A stretch of DNA of 31,364 nt from an uncultured Eggerthellaceae bacterium (GCA_958454405.1 CAUEBO010000033.1:1-31364), one strand, 5' to 3'. Shown: positions 7,969-16,379, counted from the stretch's first letter. The notes: a model not told the origin generated them from the letters alone. Numbers and translations are program-made.

Positions 7969-9261
7969 ATGAACATCTTGGTATTGGGCGGCGGCGGACG
8001 CGAGCACGCGATTGCGTGGGCGCTTGCGAAGTCCCCGAAGACCGACGAGCTGTACGTGGCGCCGGGCAACGGCGGCACCGACGCGATCGCCCAGAACGTG
8101 CCCGGCCTGAACGCCGAGGACGCGCAGGCCGTGCTGGCCTTCGCGCAGCAGCACGAGGTCGATCTCGTCGTCATCGGCCCCGAAGCCCCGCTCGTGAAGG
8201 GCGTGGCCGACGTGCTGCGCGCGGCGGGCATCGCCGTGTTCGGCCCCGACGCGCAGGGAGCCCAGCTGGAGGGCAGCAAGACGTTCAGCAAGGATTTCAT
8301 GGAGGCCCAGGGCATTCCCACGGCGCGCTACCGCAGCTTCACCGAGCTTGAGCCGGCGCTGGCGTACGTGCGCGAGCTGGGCGCCCCCATCGTGGTGAAG
8401 GCCGACGGCCTGGCCGCGGGCAAGGGCGTCGTGGTGGCCGAGACGGAGCACGATGCCGAGGAGGCGCTGCGCGACTGCTTCGCCGGCGCGTTCGGCGAAG
8501 CGGGCTCCATGGTGGTGGTGGAGGAGTGCCTCACCGGCCCCGAATGCTCGCTGCTGGCGTTCGTGAGCGGCGGCAAGGCGCACTGCATGGCCACGGCGCA
8601 GGACCACAAGCGCGCCTACGACGGCGACTTGGGCCCCAACACGGGCGGGATGGGCGTGTACTCGCCCGTGCCCATCGTGCAGCCCGATGAGCTGGCGTCC
8701 ATGTACGAGATCATGGAGCGTGCGGCTGCGGCCACCGACGACGTGTTCGACCACGACTACCGCGGCGTGCTGTACGGCGGGTTCATGCTCACGCCCGAGG
8801 GGCCGAAAGTGCTCGAGTTCAACGCGCGCTTCGGCGATCCCGAGACGCAGGTGGTGCTGCCGCGCCTGCAGGTGGACCTCGTGGACATCATGCTGGCCGT
8901 GGCCGAAGGCCGTCCCGACGACATCGACCTGCGGTGGAGCGAGCGCTGGGCCGTGTGCGTGGTGCTGGCCAGCGAGGGCTATCCCGGACCGTACGAGAAG
9001 GGCAAGGTCATCTTGGGCATCGAGGAAGCCGAGGAGCTGGACGGCGTGACGGTGTTCCATGCCGGCACGGCGCGCAACGCCGACGGCGAGCTGGTGACGG
9101 CCGGCGGGCGCGTGCTGAACGTGGTCGCGCTAGGCAACTCCTTCGACGAGGCGCGCGAGCGCGCCTACGAAGCCGTCGACCTCATCAACTTCGAGGGCAA
9201 GCAGTACCGCACCGACATCGGCAAGCGCGCAGCGTCCGGTCGCAGCGCGTGGGAGCGGTAA
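7969..9261 (+). CDS. purD: Phosphoribosylamine-glycine ligase (GAR synthetase)
   Basis: PurD couples phosphoribosylamine and glycine with ATP, the second step of purine synthesis. The 430-residue protein starts MNILVLGGGGREHA, the family's N-terminal fold. An in-frame ATG seven codons earlier is possible, but GAAAGGACCTGCT directly before 7969 is the better ribosome-binding site. The ATP-grasp region includes PIVVKADGLAAGKGVVVAE (about 138-156), GPECSLLAF and LEFNARFGDPETQ, which supplies Mg2+ ligands. No frame damage is seen. The stop TAA shares its last base with the start of the next gene, so the two are co-translated. purA lies upstream on the same strand, but parS sites and a stem-loop separate them. 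Confidence 0.97.
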   Translation: MNILVLGGGGREHAIAWALAKSPKTDELYVAPGNGGTDAIAQNVPGLNAEDAQAVLAFAQQHEVDLVVIGPEAPLVKGVADVLRAAGIAVFGPDAQGAQLEGSKTFSKDFMEAQGIPTARYRSFTELEPALAYVRELGAPIVVKADGLAAGKGVVVAETEHDAEEALRDCFAGAFGEAGSMVVVEECLTGPECSLLAFVSGGKAHCMATAQDHKRAYDGDLGPNTGGMGVYSPVPIVQPDELASMYEIMERAAAATDDVFDHDYRGVLYGGFMLTPEGPKVLEFNARFGDPETQVVLPRLQVDLVDIMLAVAEGRPDDIDLRWSERWAVCVVLASEGYPGPYEKGKVILGIEEAEELDGVTVFHAGTARNADGELVTAGGRVLNVVALGNSFDEARERAYEAVDLINFEGKQYRTDIGKRAASGRSAWER

Positions 9262-10580
9262 TGCTCTCGGAACGGATGCTGACCGCGGTCGTCCGCAGCC
9301 TATCGGAAAACTACCTGAAGCTCGAACCGACCAGCGAGCGCCGCATGCCGGCTCCCGTGCCGGGACAGCGCTACATGCTGTACATGCACGTGCCGTTCTG
9401 CGAGCAGCTGTGCCCGTACTGCTCGTTCAACCGCTTCCCGTTCTCGTCGCGCCGCGCGGTGCCGTACTTCGAGAACATGCGCCGCGAGATGATGATGCTG
9501 AAGGAGATGGGCTACGACTTCGACAGCCTGTACGTGGGCGGCGGCACCCCCACGGTCATGATCGACGAGCTGTGCGACACCATCGACCTTGCGAAGGAGA
9601 CGTTCTCCATCAAGGAAGTGTCGAGCGAGACGAACCCGAACCATCTCATCCCGAAGTATCTGGACAAGCTGCAAGGCCGCGTCCAGCGCCTGAGCGTGGG
9701 CGTGCAGAGCTTCGACGACCGTCTGCTCAAGCAGATGGACCGCTACGAGAAGTACGGCAGCGGCGAAGAGATACTTGAGCGCATAGGGGAGGCCAGCCCC
9801 TACTTCACCTCGCTCAACGTGGACATGATATTCAATTTCCCGGCGCAGGACGAAGACGTGCTCATCAGCGACATCGAGCACGTGGTTGCCAGCGGCACGA
9901 ACCAGACGACGTTCTATCCGCTCATGGCCTCGCCCAGCGTGGCCCGCTCGCTCGCCCGCACCGTGGGCAAGGTGGACTACGCCCGCGAGCGGCGCTACTA
10001 CGAGATCATCACCGAGCTTCTGGCCGGCGGGGACAACCCGCTCTTCGAGTTCGGCAGCGCCTGGACGTTCAACCGGCTCTCCGGTTCGTCGGCCTCGGGC
10101 CCGGATGCCATGATCGACGAGTACGTGGTCGATTACGAGGAGTACCCGGCCATCGGGTCGGGCGGCATCACGTATTTGGGCGACAACCTGTACGTGAACA
10201 CGTTCTCTTTGAACGACTACAACAAGGCCATCCAGGCGGATCGCATGTCCGTGATGGGCAAGGCCACGTTCAAGAAGCGCGATCGGATGCGCTACCGCTT
10301 CATGATGCAGCTGTTCGGCTTGCGACTGGACAAGCGCCAGTTCGAGCGCGATTTCGGATGCACCGTGGAGCAGGGCCTGCCCATCGAGATGGCGTTCATG
10401 AAGGCGTCGGGCGCGTTCGACCGCGACACGCCCGACGAGCTGACGCTCACCGCCAAAGGCCGCTACCTCATGGTGGTGATGATGCGCCAGTTCTTCATCG
10501 GCGTGAACAACCTGCGCGACCAGGCGCGCGCCGCGCTGGTGGGCGAGGAACGCGAGCTCGTCTTCGGCGACGGGAAGTAG
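9261..10580 (+). CDS. HemN/HemW-family radical SAM protein
   Basis: The start is taken at the ATG overlapping the purD stop (TAATG), giving 439 residues; the frame also stays open upstream inside purD. The 4Fe-4S cluster motif C-x3-C-x2-C appears as CEQLCPYCSF (about 50-59), preceded by YMHVPFC, the usual opening of HemN-like enzymes. Other family traits are YVGGGTPT (about 92-99), SSETNPNHL, RLSVGVQSFDD (about 137-147) and a C-terminal winged-helix-like part with DRMRYRFMMQLFGL. Relatives include oxygen-independent coproporphyrinogen oxidase HemN and the haem chaperone HemW. No other haem genes are in the window, so the substrate is open. The overlap suggests a shared transcript with purD. 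Confidence 0.85.
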   Translation: MLSERMLTAVVRSLSENYLKLEPTSERRMPAPVPGQRYMLYMHVPFCEQLCPYCSFNRFPFSSRRAVPYFENMRREMMMLKEMGYDFDSLYVGGGTPTVMIDELCDTIDLAKETFSIKEVSSETNPNHLIPKYLDKLQGRVQRLSVGVQSFDDRLLKQMDRYEKYGSGEEILERIGEASPYFTSLNVDMIFNFPAQDEDVLISDIEHVVASGTNQTTFYPLMASPSVARSLARTVGKVDYARERRYYEIITELLAGGDNPLFEFGSAWTFNRLSGSSASGPDAMIDEYVVDYEEYPAIGSGGITYLGDNLYVNTFSLNDYNKAIQADRMSVMGKATFKKRDRMRYRFMMQLFGLRLDKRQFERDFGCTVEQGLPIEMAFMKASGAFDRDTPDELTLTAKGRYLMVVMMRQFFIGVNNLRDQARAALVGEERELVFGDGK

Positions 10581-10635
10581 TTCGGGGAAGCAAGCGCTTC
10601 GCGCGCCGCTTGCAGCCGAGCGCGCGCGAAGGCGT

Positions 10636-10668
10636 CCGCTTCCAAGGCGACCGGTTCCTTGGAAGCGG
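10636..10668 (+). terminator. Stem-loop after the purD-radical SAM pair
   Basis: A perfect 12-bp stem CCGCTTCCAAGG / CCTTGGAAGCGG with a nine-base loop lies 56 bases past the stop. A short TTTTCC occurs 11 bases further on. It is a probable terminator with a weak U-tract. The whole 652-base gap 10581-11232 holds no gene: this hairpin is followed by a 145-bp inverted-repeat element, a REP-like half site and two copies of a short motif. Confidence 0.5.
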
Positions 10669-10780
10669 TCGATCAGCCGTTTTCCGTCGCCTCCGCCGTT
10701 GAACCGCCCCTTGCCACGACCCTGGCCAGTCCGCCTCCACGACATCGGCTGCTTTCGGGAGCATTCCGCCCAAACCGCAA

Positions 10781-10925
10781 GTGACAGAAAACACGGTCGA
10801 ATGTGCACTCGCCGAGCGCGAAACCGGACATGCGAATTCCGTGACCAGGCGTTTTACGCGACCAAGGCGCGCGAAGGACGCGAATCGGCCTTGTGGACTG
10901 CACATTCGACCGCGTTTTCGGTCAT
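10781..10925 (+). repeat. 145-bp inverted-repeat element, copy 1
   Basis: Terminal arms (10781-10810 and 10896-10925) match as reverse complements at 26 of 30 positions, around the core CGGTCGAATGTGCA. A second copy lies at 28461-28603. The interiors are also related when copy 2 is reversed, for example GACCAGGCGTTTTACGCG here against GACCAGGCATTATGCGC there, so this is one family in two orientations. No gene is encoded. The size and ends suggest a MITE or other mobile palindromic unit. Confidence 0.65.
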
Positions 10926-10934
10926 CGTCGGTTC

Positions 10935-10960
10935 GGCTCGCTTCGCTCGCTCAGGATGAC
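10935..10960 (-). repeat. REP-like half site
   Basis: GCTCGCTTCGCTCGCTCAGGATGAC belongs to the same family as the palindromes at 5896 and 19102. Here only one arm is present, directly beside the 145-bp element. Confidence 0.45.
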
Positions 10961-10975
10961 CATGCGCTGGCTTGC

Positions 10976-10995
10976 GCAATGTCAATGGCGGTTTA
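10976..10995 (+). repeat. Short dispersed motif, copy 2
   Basis: GCAATGTCAATGGCGGTTTA resembles the motifs at 5967 and 11078. It begins 15 bases after a TCAGGATGAC repeat, as copy 1 also does. Confidence 0.4.
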
Positions 10996-11077
10996 CCATA
11001 GAGCGATTCAGCCCGGCGGCACGCGGATCGTTCGAGCGTCAGCTCGAGCGTCCATCCGAAAAGCTGCGCACCTCGGT

Positions 11078-11098
11078 GCATGTCAATGGTGGTTTGAC
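11078..11098 (+). repeat. Short dispersed motif, copy 3
   Basis: GCATGTCAATGGTGGTTTGA is the third copy, about 100 bases after copy 2. The conserved core is ATGTCAATG(A/G)(T/C)GGTT. Confidence 0.4.
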
Positions 11099-11164
11099 GG
11101 GGACCGTCGTCCGGCAGGCACCGATTCGTTGCTCTGCCGAGATGCGCCTGCGCGCCGTCGGCGG

Positions 11165-11170
11165 TATACT
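11165..11170 (+). promoter_or_regulatory. -10 box (TATACT) before the HPt gene
   Basis: TATACT lies 62 bases before the HPt start codon in a GC-rich setting, giving a leader of about 56 bases. No good -35 box is seen at the usual spacing. Confidence 0.4.
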
Positions 11171-11232
11171 AATGGCTCGAACGCCCCTTTGGACGGCTGG
11201 GATTCGATCATGCGTTGACGGGAAGGAGAACC

Positions 11233-11589
11233 ATGGCTTCATTCGAGGCGGACTGCCCGCGCGCTGACGTGATCGATTACGAAGATGCGCGCTACCGCTT
11301 CGATGGGAACATGGCCCTGTACGAGCGCCTGGCGCTCAAATTCTCGGACGACCGCCATGTCGAGGAGCTGTGCTGCGCGCTGGATGCAGGCGATGCAGAT
11401 GCCGCCTACCGCCTCGCGCATGGACTGAAGGGCCTTGCCGGCAACCTTTCGTTCGCCAAGCTGTACCGGAGTGCGGCGGCGATGTCCGACGCTTTGCGCG
11501 CCGGCGATCTTGCCCGCGCCCGCGCATTGGCGCCGCAGCTTGTCCAAGCGCACGACGACGTCCTGGCCGTTCTCTGCTCCCCTCGATGA
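11233..11589 (+). CDS. Stand-alone HPt (histidine phosphotransfer) protein
   Basis: HPt domains pass phosphoryl groups between response-regulator receivers in multistep phosphorelays. The 118-residue protein is one helical domain with the signature AHGLKGLAGNLSF (about 63-75); the His in AHGLKG is the expected phosphorylated residue. The opening ALYERLALKFSDD and the later LARARALAPQLVQAHDDVL fit the four-helix bundle. The ATG at 11233 has GGGAAGGAGAACC before it; another ATG six codons upstream is less well placed. No histidine kinase or receiver gene lies in the window, so it is an orphan. It stands immediately upstream of the pilus operon on the same strand, so a role in pilus control is possible but unproven. 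Confidence 0.8.
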   Translation: MASFEADCPRADVIDYEDARYRFDGNMALYERLALKFSDDRHVEELCCALDAGDADAAYRLAHGLKGLAGNLSFAKLYRSAAAMSDALRAGDLARARALAPQLVQAHDDVLAVLCSPR

Positions 11590-11700
11590 TGCCGACCTCC
11601 TGCCCGCAGGCTTTGCGGCCCATGCCCGTCTGCCGCACGGGCAGCTCTGCGTGAGATTCGCCGTGCTGTCCTGAGCGACAGCTTTAAAGCGTAGGGGGTA

Positions 11701-11709
11701 TGGTAAAAT
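11701..11709 (+). promoter_or_regulatory. Extended -10 promoter P1 before the giant pilin gene
   Basis: TGGTAAAAT matches the extended -10 form TGnTAnnnT. A second, near-identical element (TGGTACAAT) lies 60 bases downstream. Either could drive the pilus operon. Confidence 0.45.
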
Positions 11710-11714
11710 CCGAC

Positions 11715-11741
11715 TCAAACAGCGCTTCAACGTTTGTTTGA
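11715..11741. promoter_or_regulatory. Inverted repeat between two promoters, possible operator
   Basis: TCAAACA (11715-11721) and TGTTTGA (11735-11741) form a perfect 7-bp inverted repeat, 13 bases apart. It lies just after P1 and before P2 of the pilus operon. This spacing fits a dimeric repressor or activator site, but no regulator is identified. Confidence 0.3.
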
Positions 11742-11760
11742 ATGCCCTGCTGCATGATGG

Positions 11761-11769
11761 TGGTACAAT
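11761..11769 (+). promoter_or_regulatory. Extended -10 promoter P2 before the giant pilin gene
   Basis: TGGTACAAT is an extended -10 box. Transcription would start near 11776, which places the upstream in-frame ATG at 11738 outside the message and favours the GTG at 11825 as the start of the pilin-like gene. Confidence 0.45.
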
Positions 11770-11824
11770 TGCCCGTCATGCCGAAGGCGGCGAAACGAAA
11801 CAGGAACGAGGTCGAGCCGGAGAC

Positions 11825-14800
11825 GTGGTTGGGCGCACGAGGCATATCGAGGGATTCACGCTCGCCGAGCTCTTGCTTGCGATCGCCGTCGTCCTCGTGC
11901 TTGCGGCCATCGCCATTCCTTCCATAATCGCCGCTCAATCGAACCTGCGCATGCTGGAGCTGAACAACGCCGCCGAGCAGATAGCGAACGCCGCGCAAAC
12001 CCAGATGACCGCCAAGAAGGTTTCGGGAACATGGTGGTCGATCATCCAGAAGGGCGGCACGGGGGCCGACGCGGCGGACTGCGCGTATCCCGAAGCGACC
12101 GGAGCCCCCGGAAGCGGTGGGCGCACGCTGCATTACCTGACGGCCGATCAGGCTCGGGCGGCGGGCATCGTTGCGGCGCTGTCCGTCGATGAAGACGTGC
12201 GCAGCGGAGCGTACGTCATCGAGTTCGATGCGGACACCGCCTCGGTGTCGCGCGTGTTCTACGCCGACGGCAAATCCGGCTTCTTCGGCAGCGCGGACCC
12301 GGCAAGCGCGCAAGGCGTCTACGCCTACTACGGCACGGGCGGCGGCTCCACCAATGTGGACGTCCGCAAAGACCACACTCCCATGATCGGCCTGTACGAC
12401 GGCACGCCCTCCGGCGCCACCGCCGAAAAGGCCCTCAAGAACCCCGTCGTGTCGGTCGACCAGAAGACGGGCCGCCTGTGGGTGCAGGACCCCAACCTTG
12501 ACAAGGCGACCGGCTCGGGCGACACGGCGACGACGCTGAAGCTTGAGAAGGCGAACCTCGCCGAAAACGAAGAGCCCGCGGCGTTTCGCATCTCGGGATT
12601 GTCGAGCGGCACCCAGGCCGTCGTCGTGTCGCTGGTGAGCGAAGCCGACGACGAGGACCAGGGCTCCTATGCAGCGAAGGTGCAGCTTTCCGACCTCGGC
12701 TTTCTTGACCAGGTGAATCAGAACACCGGCGAGGGAACGGGCAACGTGTTCTCCCTCGACTTGAACGCGCTCGTCCGCGCCGTTGAAAACGCAAGCGCCA
12801 GCCCGGGCAGCGGCGACATCGCCGCCGTTCTGAAGCGATTCGCCTCGGGCGACCAGGTGAAGGTGCAGGCGGCCACCCGACTCGTGCCCAACAGCGCGAA
12901 GTGCATCCCGGCGACGGCGACGGCCTACATCGAATGGCCCGCGCCGGCCAGCAGGATCACCCTCATGATCACCGACCCCTATTCGGAGGCCGTCCAGGAT
13001 GAGGACGTTCCCGGCGCCGAGGGCGGCCAGCCGAACGCCGCCGGCTACCAGGCTCCCACGGTGGAGGCCACATCCGATTCGCCTATCTACAGCGCTGAAT
13101 ACGAGCCGACGTCCGCCGACTTCCCGATGAAATCGACCGCCGCGAACAAGGAGCTCGTCAAGAGGAACAAACAGGCGGGGTATCAATCGTACATCGGCGG
13201 CTGGGTGCCGTACGATCGCGCCGCGGGAGACGACACGTTCAAGCTGCGCGTGAACGCGGGCTCGTACACGGGCACGAGCGTCCATCGCTACCAGGTGTGG
13301 GAGCTGTGGGTGCAGCGTTCGAACGGCGACTACACGCGCGCAGGGTACCTGCGCAACAACGTGTGGGAGTGGGCGAGCGGCTTCGCGGCGCTGGAAACCT
13401 GCCTGACGTGGTACGACGCCGACGGCAACGAATACGGGAGCATCACCGGTGAAAACGTTGCCGACCTGGGCATCGTCTCGGCAGCCGTCAGCGGCGGCGC
13501 GGCGTCGTTCGATGCTCTGGACGACCTCGGCTTGCTGGACGAAGACCGGAACGCATCCATCTTCGTGCGCACGGCCCCCAGCATGGACGACGTGCAGACG
13601 TTCTTCGACCGGTACGCGGCGGGCGACCTCAAGAAGGACCTGCAAGGCAATTTCAGGACGGGTTCGCGAGGCTACGGGTACGGCCTCACGCTTCCCATCC
13701 GCCAGAAGTACGAGCAGGAGTTCGGGGCGTCGTCTTCGGACGTGTCATGGGTCGTCGCGCAGGGGAGCGACGGCGGCCTCGGCTCCCAGGGAAACAGGTT
13801 CCTCGCTGCCGACAACCTGCGCGTCTACTACTCCGTTGCGCCTGGGGTGGCGTTCGACAACATCAGGAGCAACTCGAACTATCTCAGGCTTGCCAGCACG
13901 GAGATGACCGACGTGGCGCTCTGGCTGTACCGCGACGGCAAGGGCGTCGGCAAGCTGGAAGCCCAGCCCGCCGCGCTCGTCCAGTCGGGGCTGGGCGGCA
14001 GCAGGTACTATTGCGGCGGCACCGCTGCCGCCGACTTCGAGCTGCCCACCGAAAGCGACCGGCTGTTCTACCGCGTCATCGAGTATTGCGACGACGAGGG
14101 CGCTGCTCTGGCCGCCTATGACATGCAGTACGTGCCGTACACGGTGCAGGACGATCCCGCCTACGCGACCATACGGGCGGGGATCAACAAGAACAGCGAG
14201 GACGTGTTCACCGGCTGGGCGTGCAGCACGACGCAGGACGGGCAGACCATCGGCGTCAGAGCCGGCGAGCAGGTTGGAGCGTACAACGACTCGCTCGCCT
14301 TCGGCTACAACCAGCTGAAGGGCAAGTACGTCAAAGTGGGCATCGGCTTGGTGTACTTCGAAACGTACGCCGACGGAAGCTCGGGCTACTACGGCTACGT
14401 GAGCGAGACTCAGACCGACCCGATCGACCCCACCCTTCAGAAGGAATCCGCCATCAGCTCGTGGGGCTACCGCCTGATCGTCCCCTATGTCGAAGGAGAT
14501 AAAAGCTTTCCTGCTGCCACGGTCTCAACCTGGCCCGACCGGTCGCTGACCGAGCAGGACCATCTGGTGATAGACGGCATGGAGTACCGCTCGTTCTCGT
14601 TCAACGACGGGATAAAAACGTCCACGAAAACGATGACGTACACGTTCCGCGGCAAAACGGCCACGTACACGTTCAACATCAACTTCGCCTGCGCCGTGGC
14701 GCGCGAAGGGGGCAATCCGCAAACCGAGAAGCTTTCCACGGGCGAAAGCGCCTGGAACGTGCGGCACGCAATGCAATTTCCCGGCTCCCTCTCGTGGTAC

Positions 14801-15742
14801 AACAACGCCTCATCCATCCAAAGCATGTACCAGGCCGACAACTACGTGCAAACCCGCAGCATCGACATGCTCACCATACCTGCGGGCTCGATGGGATATG
14901 CGACCAAATACCAATACGCGTTCAGGGGCGTGTACGATGGCGGGAACTACGCCATCAAGAACGTGCATAACCGCTTTTTGCAGAAACAGGCGGACATTTC
15001 GATCGTGGACCTGAGCGGGGTTCGAGCTTGGGGCCTGTTCCCGGCCATCTCGAGCGCGACGCTCATGAACATCGCCATTGTCGAAGACGGAACCACGGGT
15101 CCTTTGAACCTCGTTGGAACGAACGGATTCTCGTTCGGCATGCTTGCCGGCTACGCTGAAAACTCCACTATCGAACAGTGCACCGTCGAAGGTTCGGGCA
15201 ACGACGTCCAGGTGAAGGCAACCGCTACGAACACGGTCACCGTCATCGGGGGCCTGGTGGGAAGGGCGTCGAGTTCCACCATTACGGGATGCAGCGCTTC
15301 CAACCTCGCCTTGTCGCTCTCTTCGAACGGAAACGCGGCATGGGCGATCGAACCGTCCATGGGCGGACTTGTCGGGCATATGATACACGGCCGCATCCAG
15401 CCCGAAGGCGACAGCGGGCCTTCCGAAGTCGCCGCCGATGTCAAGCTTTCCATCACCACTGCAAGCAGCAGCGAAACGTACCTGCAGTACTACGGAGCCG
15501 TGGTCGGCCGGGCCGAGGGAGCGGCCGTCATCGAGAGCAGCTTCGCACGAAGGGTGCTGATGACCGGTACCGCGCGGGCTGACGGAACTGCGGACACCAT
15601 GAGAGCGGGCACCTATATAGGAAGATACGACGGCACGGGCGATCCGATAACGGGCGGCGGAGCGCCGTCGGACATACGACAGCGTTATGGCGACGAAGAG
15701 CCGACGGCGGTCACGGCGAAGATCGGCTACCCGCATGAGTAG
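11825..15742 (+). CDS. Giant type IV pilin-like protein with GLUG-type repeats (putative tip adhesin)
   Basis: The GTG start gives a 10-residue basic leader, MVGRTRHIEG, then the prepilin cleavage point and FTLAELLLAIAVVLVLAAIA, a textbook class III signal with Glu at mature position 5. An ATG at 11738 would add 29 residues but lies upstream of promoter P2. The ribosome-binding site is weak (GAGG about 12 bases back). The protein is about 1,305 residues, roughly ten times a normal pilin. After the helix comes a long extracellular part rich in Gly, Ser, Asp and Tyr with no domain I can name. Near the C-terminus (15001-15560) are GLUG-like repeats such as GLFPAISSATLMNIAI, FGMLAGYAENSTIEQCTV, IGGLVGRASSSTITGCSA and YGAVVGRAEGAAVIESSF, expected to form a beta-helix seen in adhesins. 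Its stop overlaps the next gene by eight bases. An adhesive or priming minor pilin is the likely role. Confidence 0.8.
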   Translation: MVGRTRHIEGFTLAELLLAIAVVLVLAAIAIPSIIAAQSNLRMLELNNAAEQIANAAQTQMTAKKVSGTWWSIIQKGGTGADAADCAYPEATGAPGSGGRTLHYLTADQARAAGIVAALSVDEDVRSGAYVIEFDADTASVSRVFYADGKSGFFGSADPASAQGVYAYYGTGGGSTNVDVRKDHTPMIGLYDGTPSGATAEKALKNPVVSVDQKTGRLWVQDPNLDKATGSGDTATTLKLEKANLAENEEPAAFRISGLSSGTQAVVVSLVSEADDEDQGSYAAKVQLSDLGFLDQVNQNTGEGTGNVFSLDLNALVRAVENASASPGSGDIAAVLKRFASGDQVKVQAATRLVPNSAKCIPATATAYIEWPAPASRITLMITDPYSEAVQDEDVPGAEGGQPNAAGYQAPTVEATSDSPIYSAEYEPTSADFPMKSTAANKELVKRNKQAGYQSYIGGWVPYDRAAGDDTFKLRVNAGSYTGTSVHRYQVWELWVQRSNGDYTRAGYLRNNVWEWASGFAALETCLTWYDADGNEYGSITGENVADLGIVSAAVSGGAASFDALDDLGLLDEDRNASIFVRTAPSMDDVQTFFDRYAAGDLKKDLQGNFRTGSRGYGYGLTLPIRQKYEQEFGASSSDVSWVVAQGSDGGLGSQGNRFLAADNLRVYYSVAPGVAFDNIRSNSNYLRLASTEMTDVALWLYRDGKGVGKLEAQPAALVQSGLGGSRYYCGGTAAADFELPTESDRLFYRVIEYCDDEGAALAAYDMQYVPYTVQDDPAYATIRAGINKNSEDVFTGWACSTTQDGQTIGVRAGEQVGAYNDSLAFGYNQLKGKYVKVGIGLVYFETYADGSSGYYGYVSETQTDPIDPTLQKESAISSWGYRLIVPYVEGDKSFPAATVSTWPDRSLTEQDHLVIDGMEYRSFSFNDGIKTSTKTMTYTFRGKTATYTFNINFACAVAREGGNPQTEKLSTGESAWNVRHAMQFPGSLSWYNNASSIQSMYQADNYVQTRSIDMLTIPAGSMGYATKYQYAFRGVYDGGNYAIKNVHNRFLQKQADISIVDLSGVRAWGLFPAISSATLMNIAIVEDGTTGPLNLVGTNGFSFGMLAGYAENSTIEQCTVEGSGNDVQVKATATNTVTVIGGLVGRASSSTITGCSASNLALSLSSNGNAAWAIEPSMGGLVGHMIHGRIQPEGDSGPSEVAADVKLSITTASSSETYLQYYGAVVGRAEGAAVIESSFARRVLMTGTARADGTADTMRAGTYIGRYDGTGDPITGGGAPSDIRQRYGDEEPTAVTAKIGYPHE

Positions 15743-16379
15743 GCCCCTTGTGAAAAAGCCTGAAAAGCCCCTGCGGCGCATCCCAAAGCTCGGCGACGAG
15801 CGGGGCGCCTCCCTCGTCATCGCGCTCGTGTTCTTCCTCATCTGCGCCATCGTCGGATCCGTGGTGCTCACGGCAGCATCGGTGGGCGCGAAGGCCGTTC
15901 AAACGAATAGGGAGCTGCAGCAGGCTGAGTTCACCGTGGGCTCGGCGGCGCAGCTTGTCGGCAGCCAGCTCTCCGCGATGGGGCTCACCGTGGACTACGC
16001 GTCCAGCGCCGACGGGACGGTGAAGGTGGACGAAACGGCCAACGCGTCGTTCGGCTTCAGTTTCTGGGAGGCGTACGGCGCCCAGATCTGGACCGCTCGC
16101 ACCAGCTCCAGCTCGTTCACGCAAAGCGTCCAGGTGGACCTGTCGGGCAGCTCGGCAAGCATGGACCAGGTTGCCGGCACGGTCACCGTCGACGCCGACC
16201 TGAACATCACCGTGGACCTGGGACGGGTTGTTCCCGACAGCAGCGCGGCAGACGCGAACGCCTATCGCGAGAGGGTGTACGTGCAGTGCGTTCCCACCTA
16301 CGATCGGTCCGGCCGTTTGGTCGCGTTCGCGTACGAGCCGGCCGTCGTCACGAAGGACGTGCAAGGGGGCGGTGCCTGA
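15735..16379 (+). CDS. PilX-like pilus assembly protein
   Basis: The ATG at 15735 overlaps the end of the giant pilin gene by eight bases and gives 214 residues. A basic N-terminus (MSRPLVKKPEKPLRRIPK) leads to DERGASLVIALVFFLICAIVG, a pilin-like hydrophobic helix at about 21-46. The G-A-S-L-V junction lacks both the usual Phe at +1 and the Glu at +5, as is common in PilX/GspK-type minor components. The rest is a predicted extracellular beta-rich domain with many Ser and Val. It ends with an ATGA-type overlap onto the next small pilin gene. Its place among minor pilins suggests a part in priming or tip assembly. Sequence similarity alone gives no finer function. Confidence 0.65.
   Translation: MSRPLVKKPEKPLRRIPKLGDERGASLVIALVFFLICAIVGSVVLTAASVGAKAVQTNRELQQAEFTVGSAAQLVGSQLSAMGLTVDYASSADGTVKVDETANASFGFSFWEAYGAQIWTARTSSSSFTQSVQVDLSGSSASMDQVAGTVTVDADLNITVDLGRVVPDSSAADANAYRERVYVQCVPTYDRSGRLVAFAYEPAVVTKDVQGGGA

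Noticed and set aside
11742..11927. A 61-codon frame before and overlapping the giant pilin gene, also readable from an ATG at 11778 close to promoter P2
   Set aside because: Its sequence is low-complexity and unlike a leader or pilin, and the clear prepilin signal lies in the other frame.
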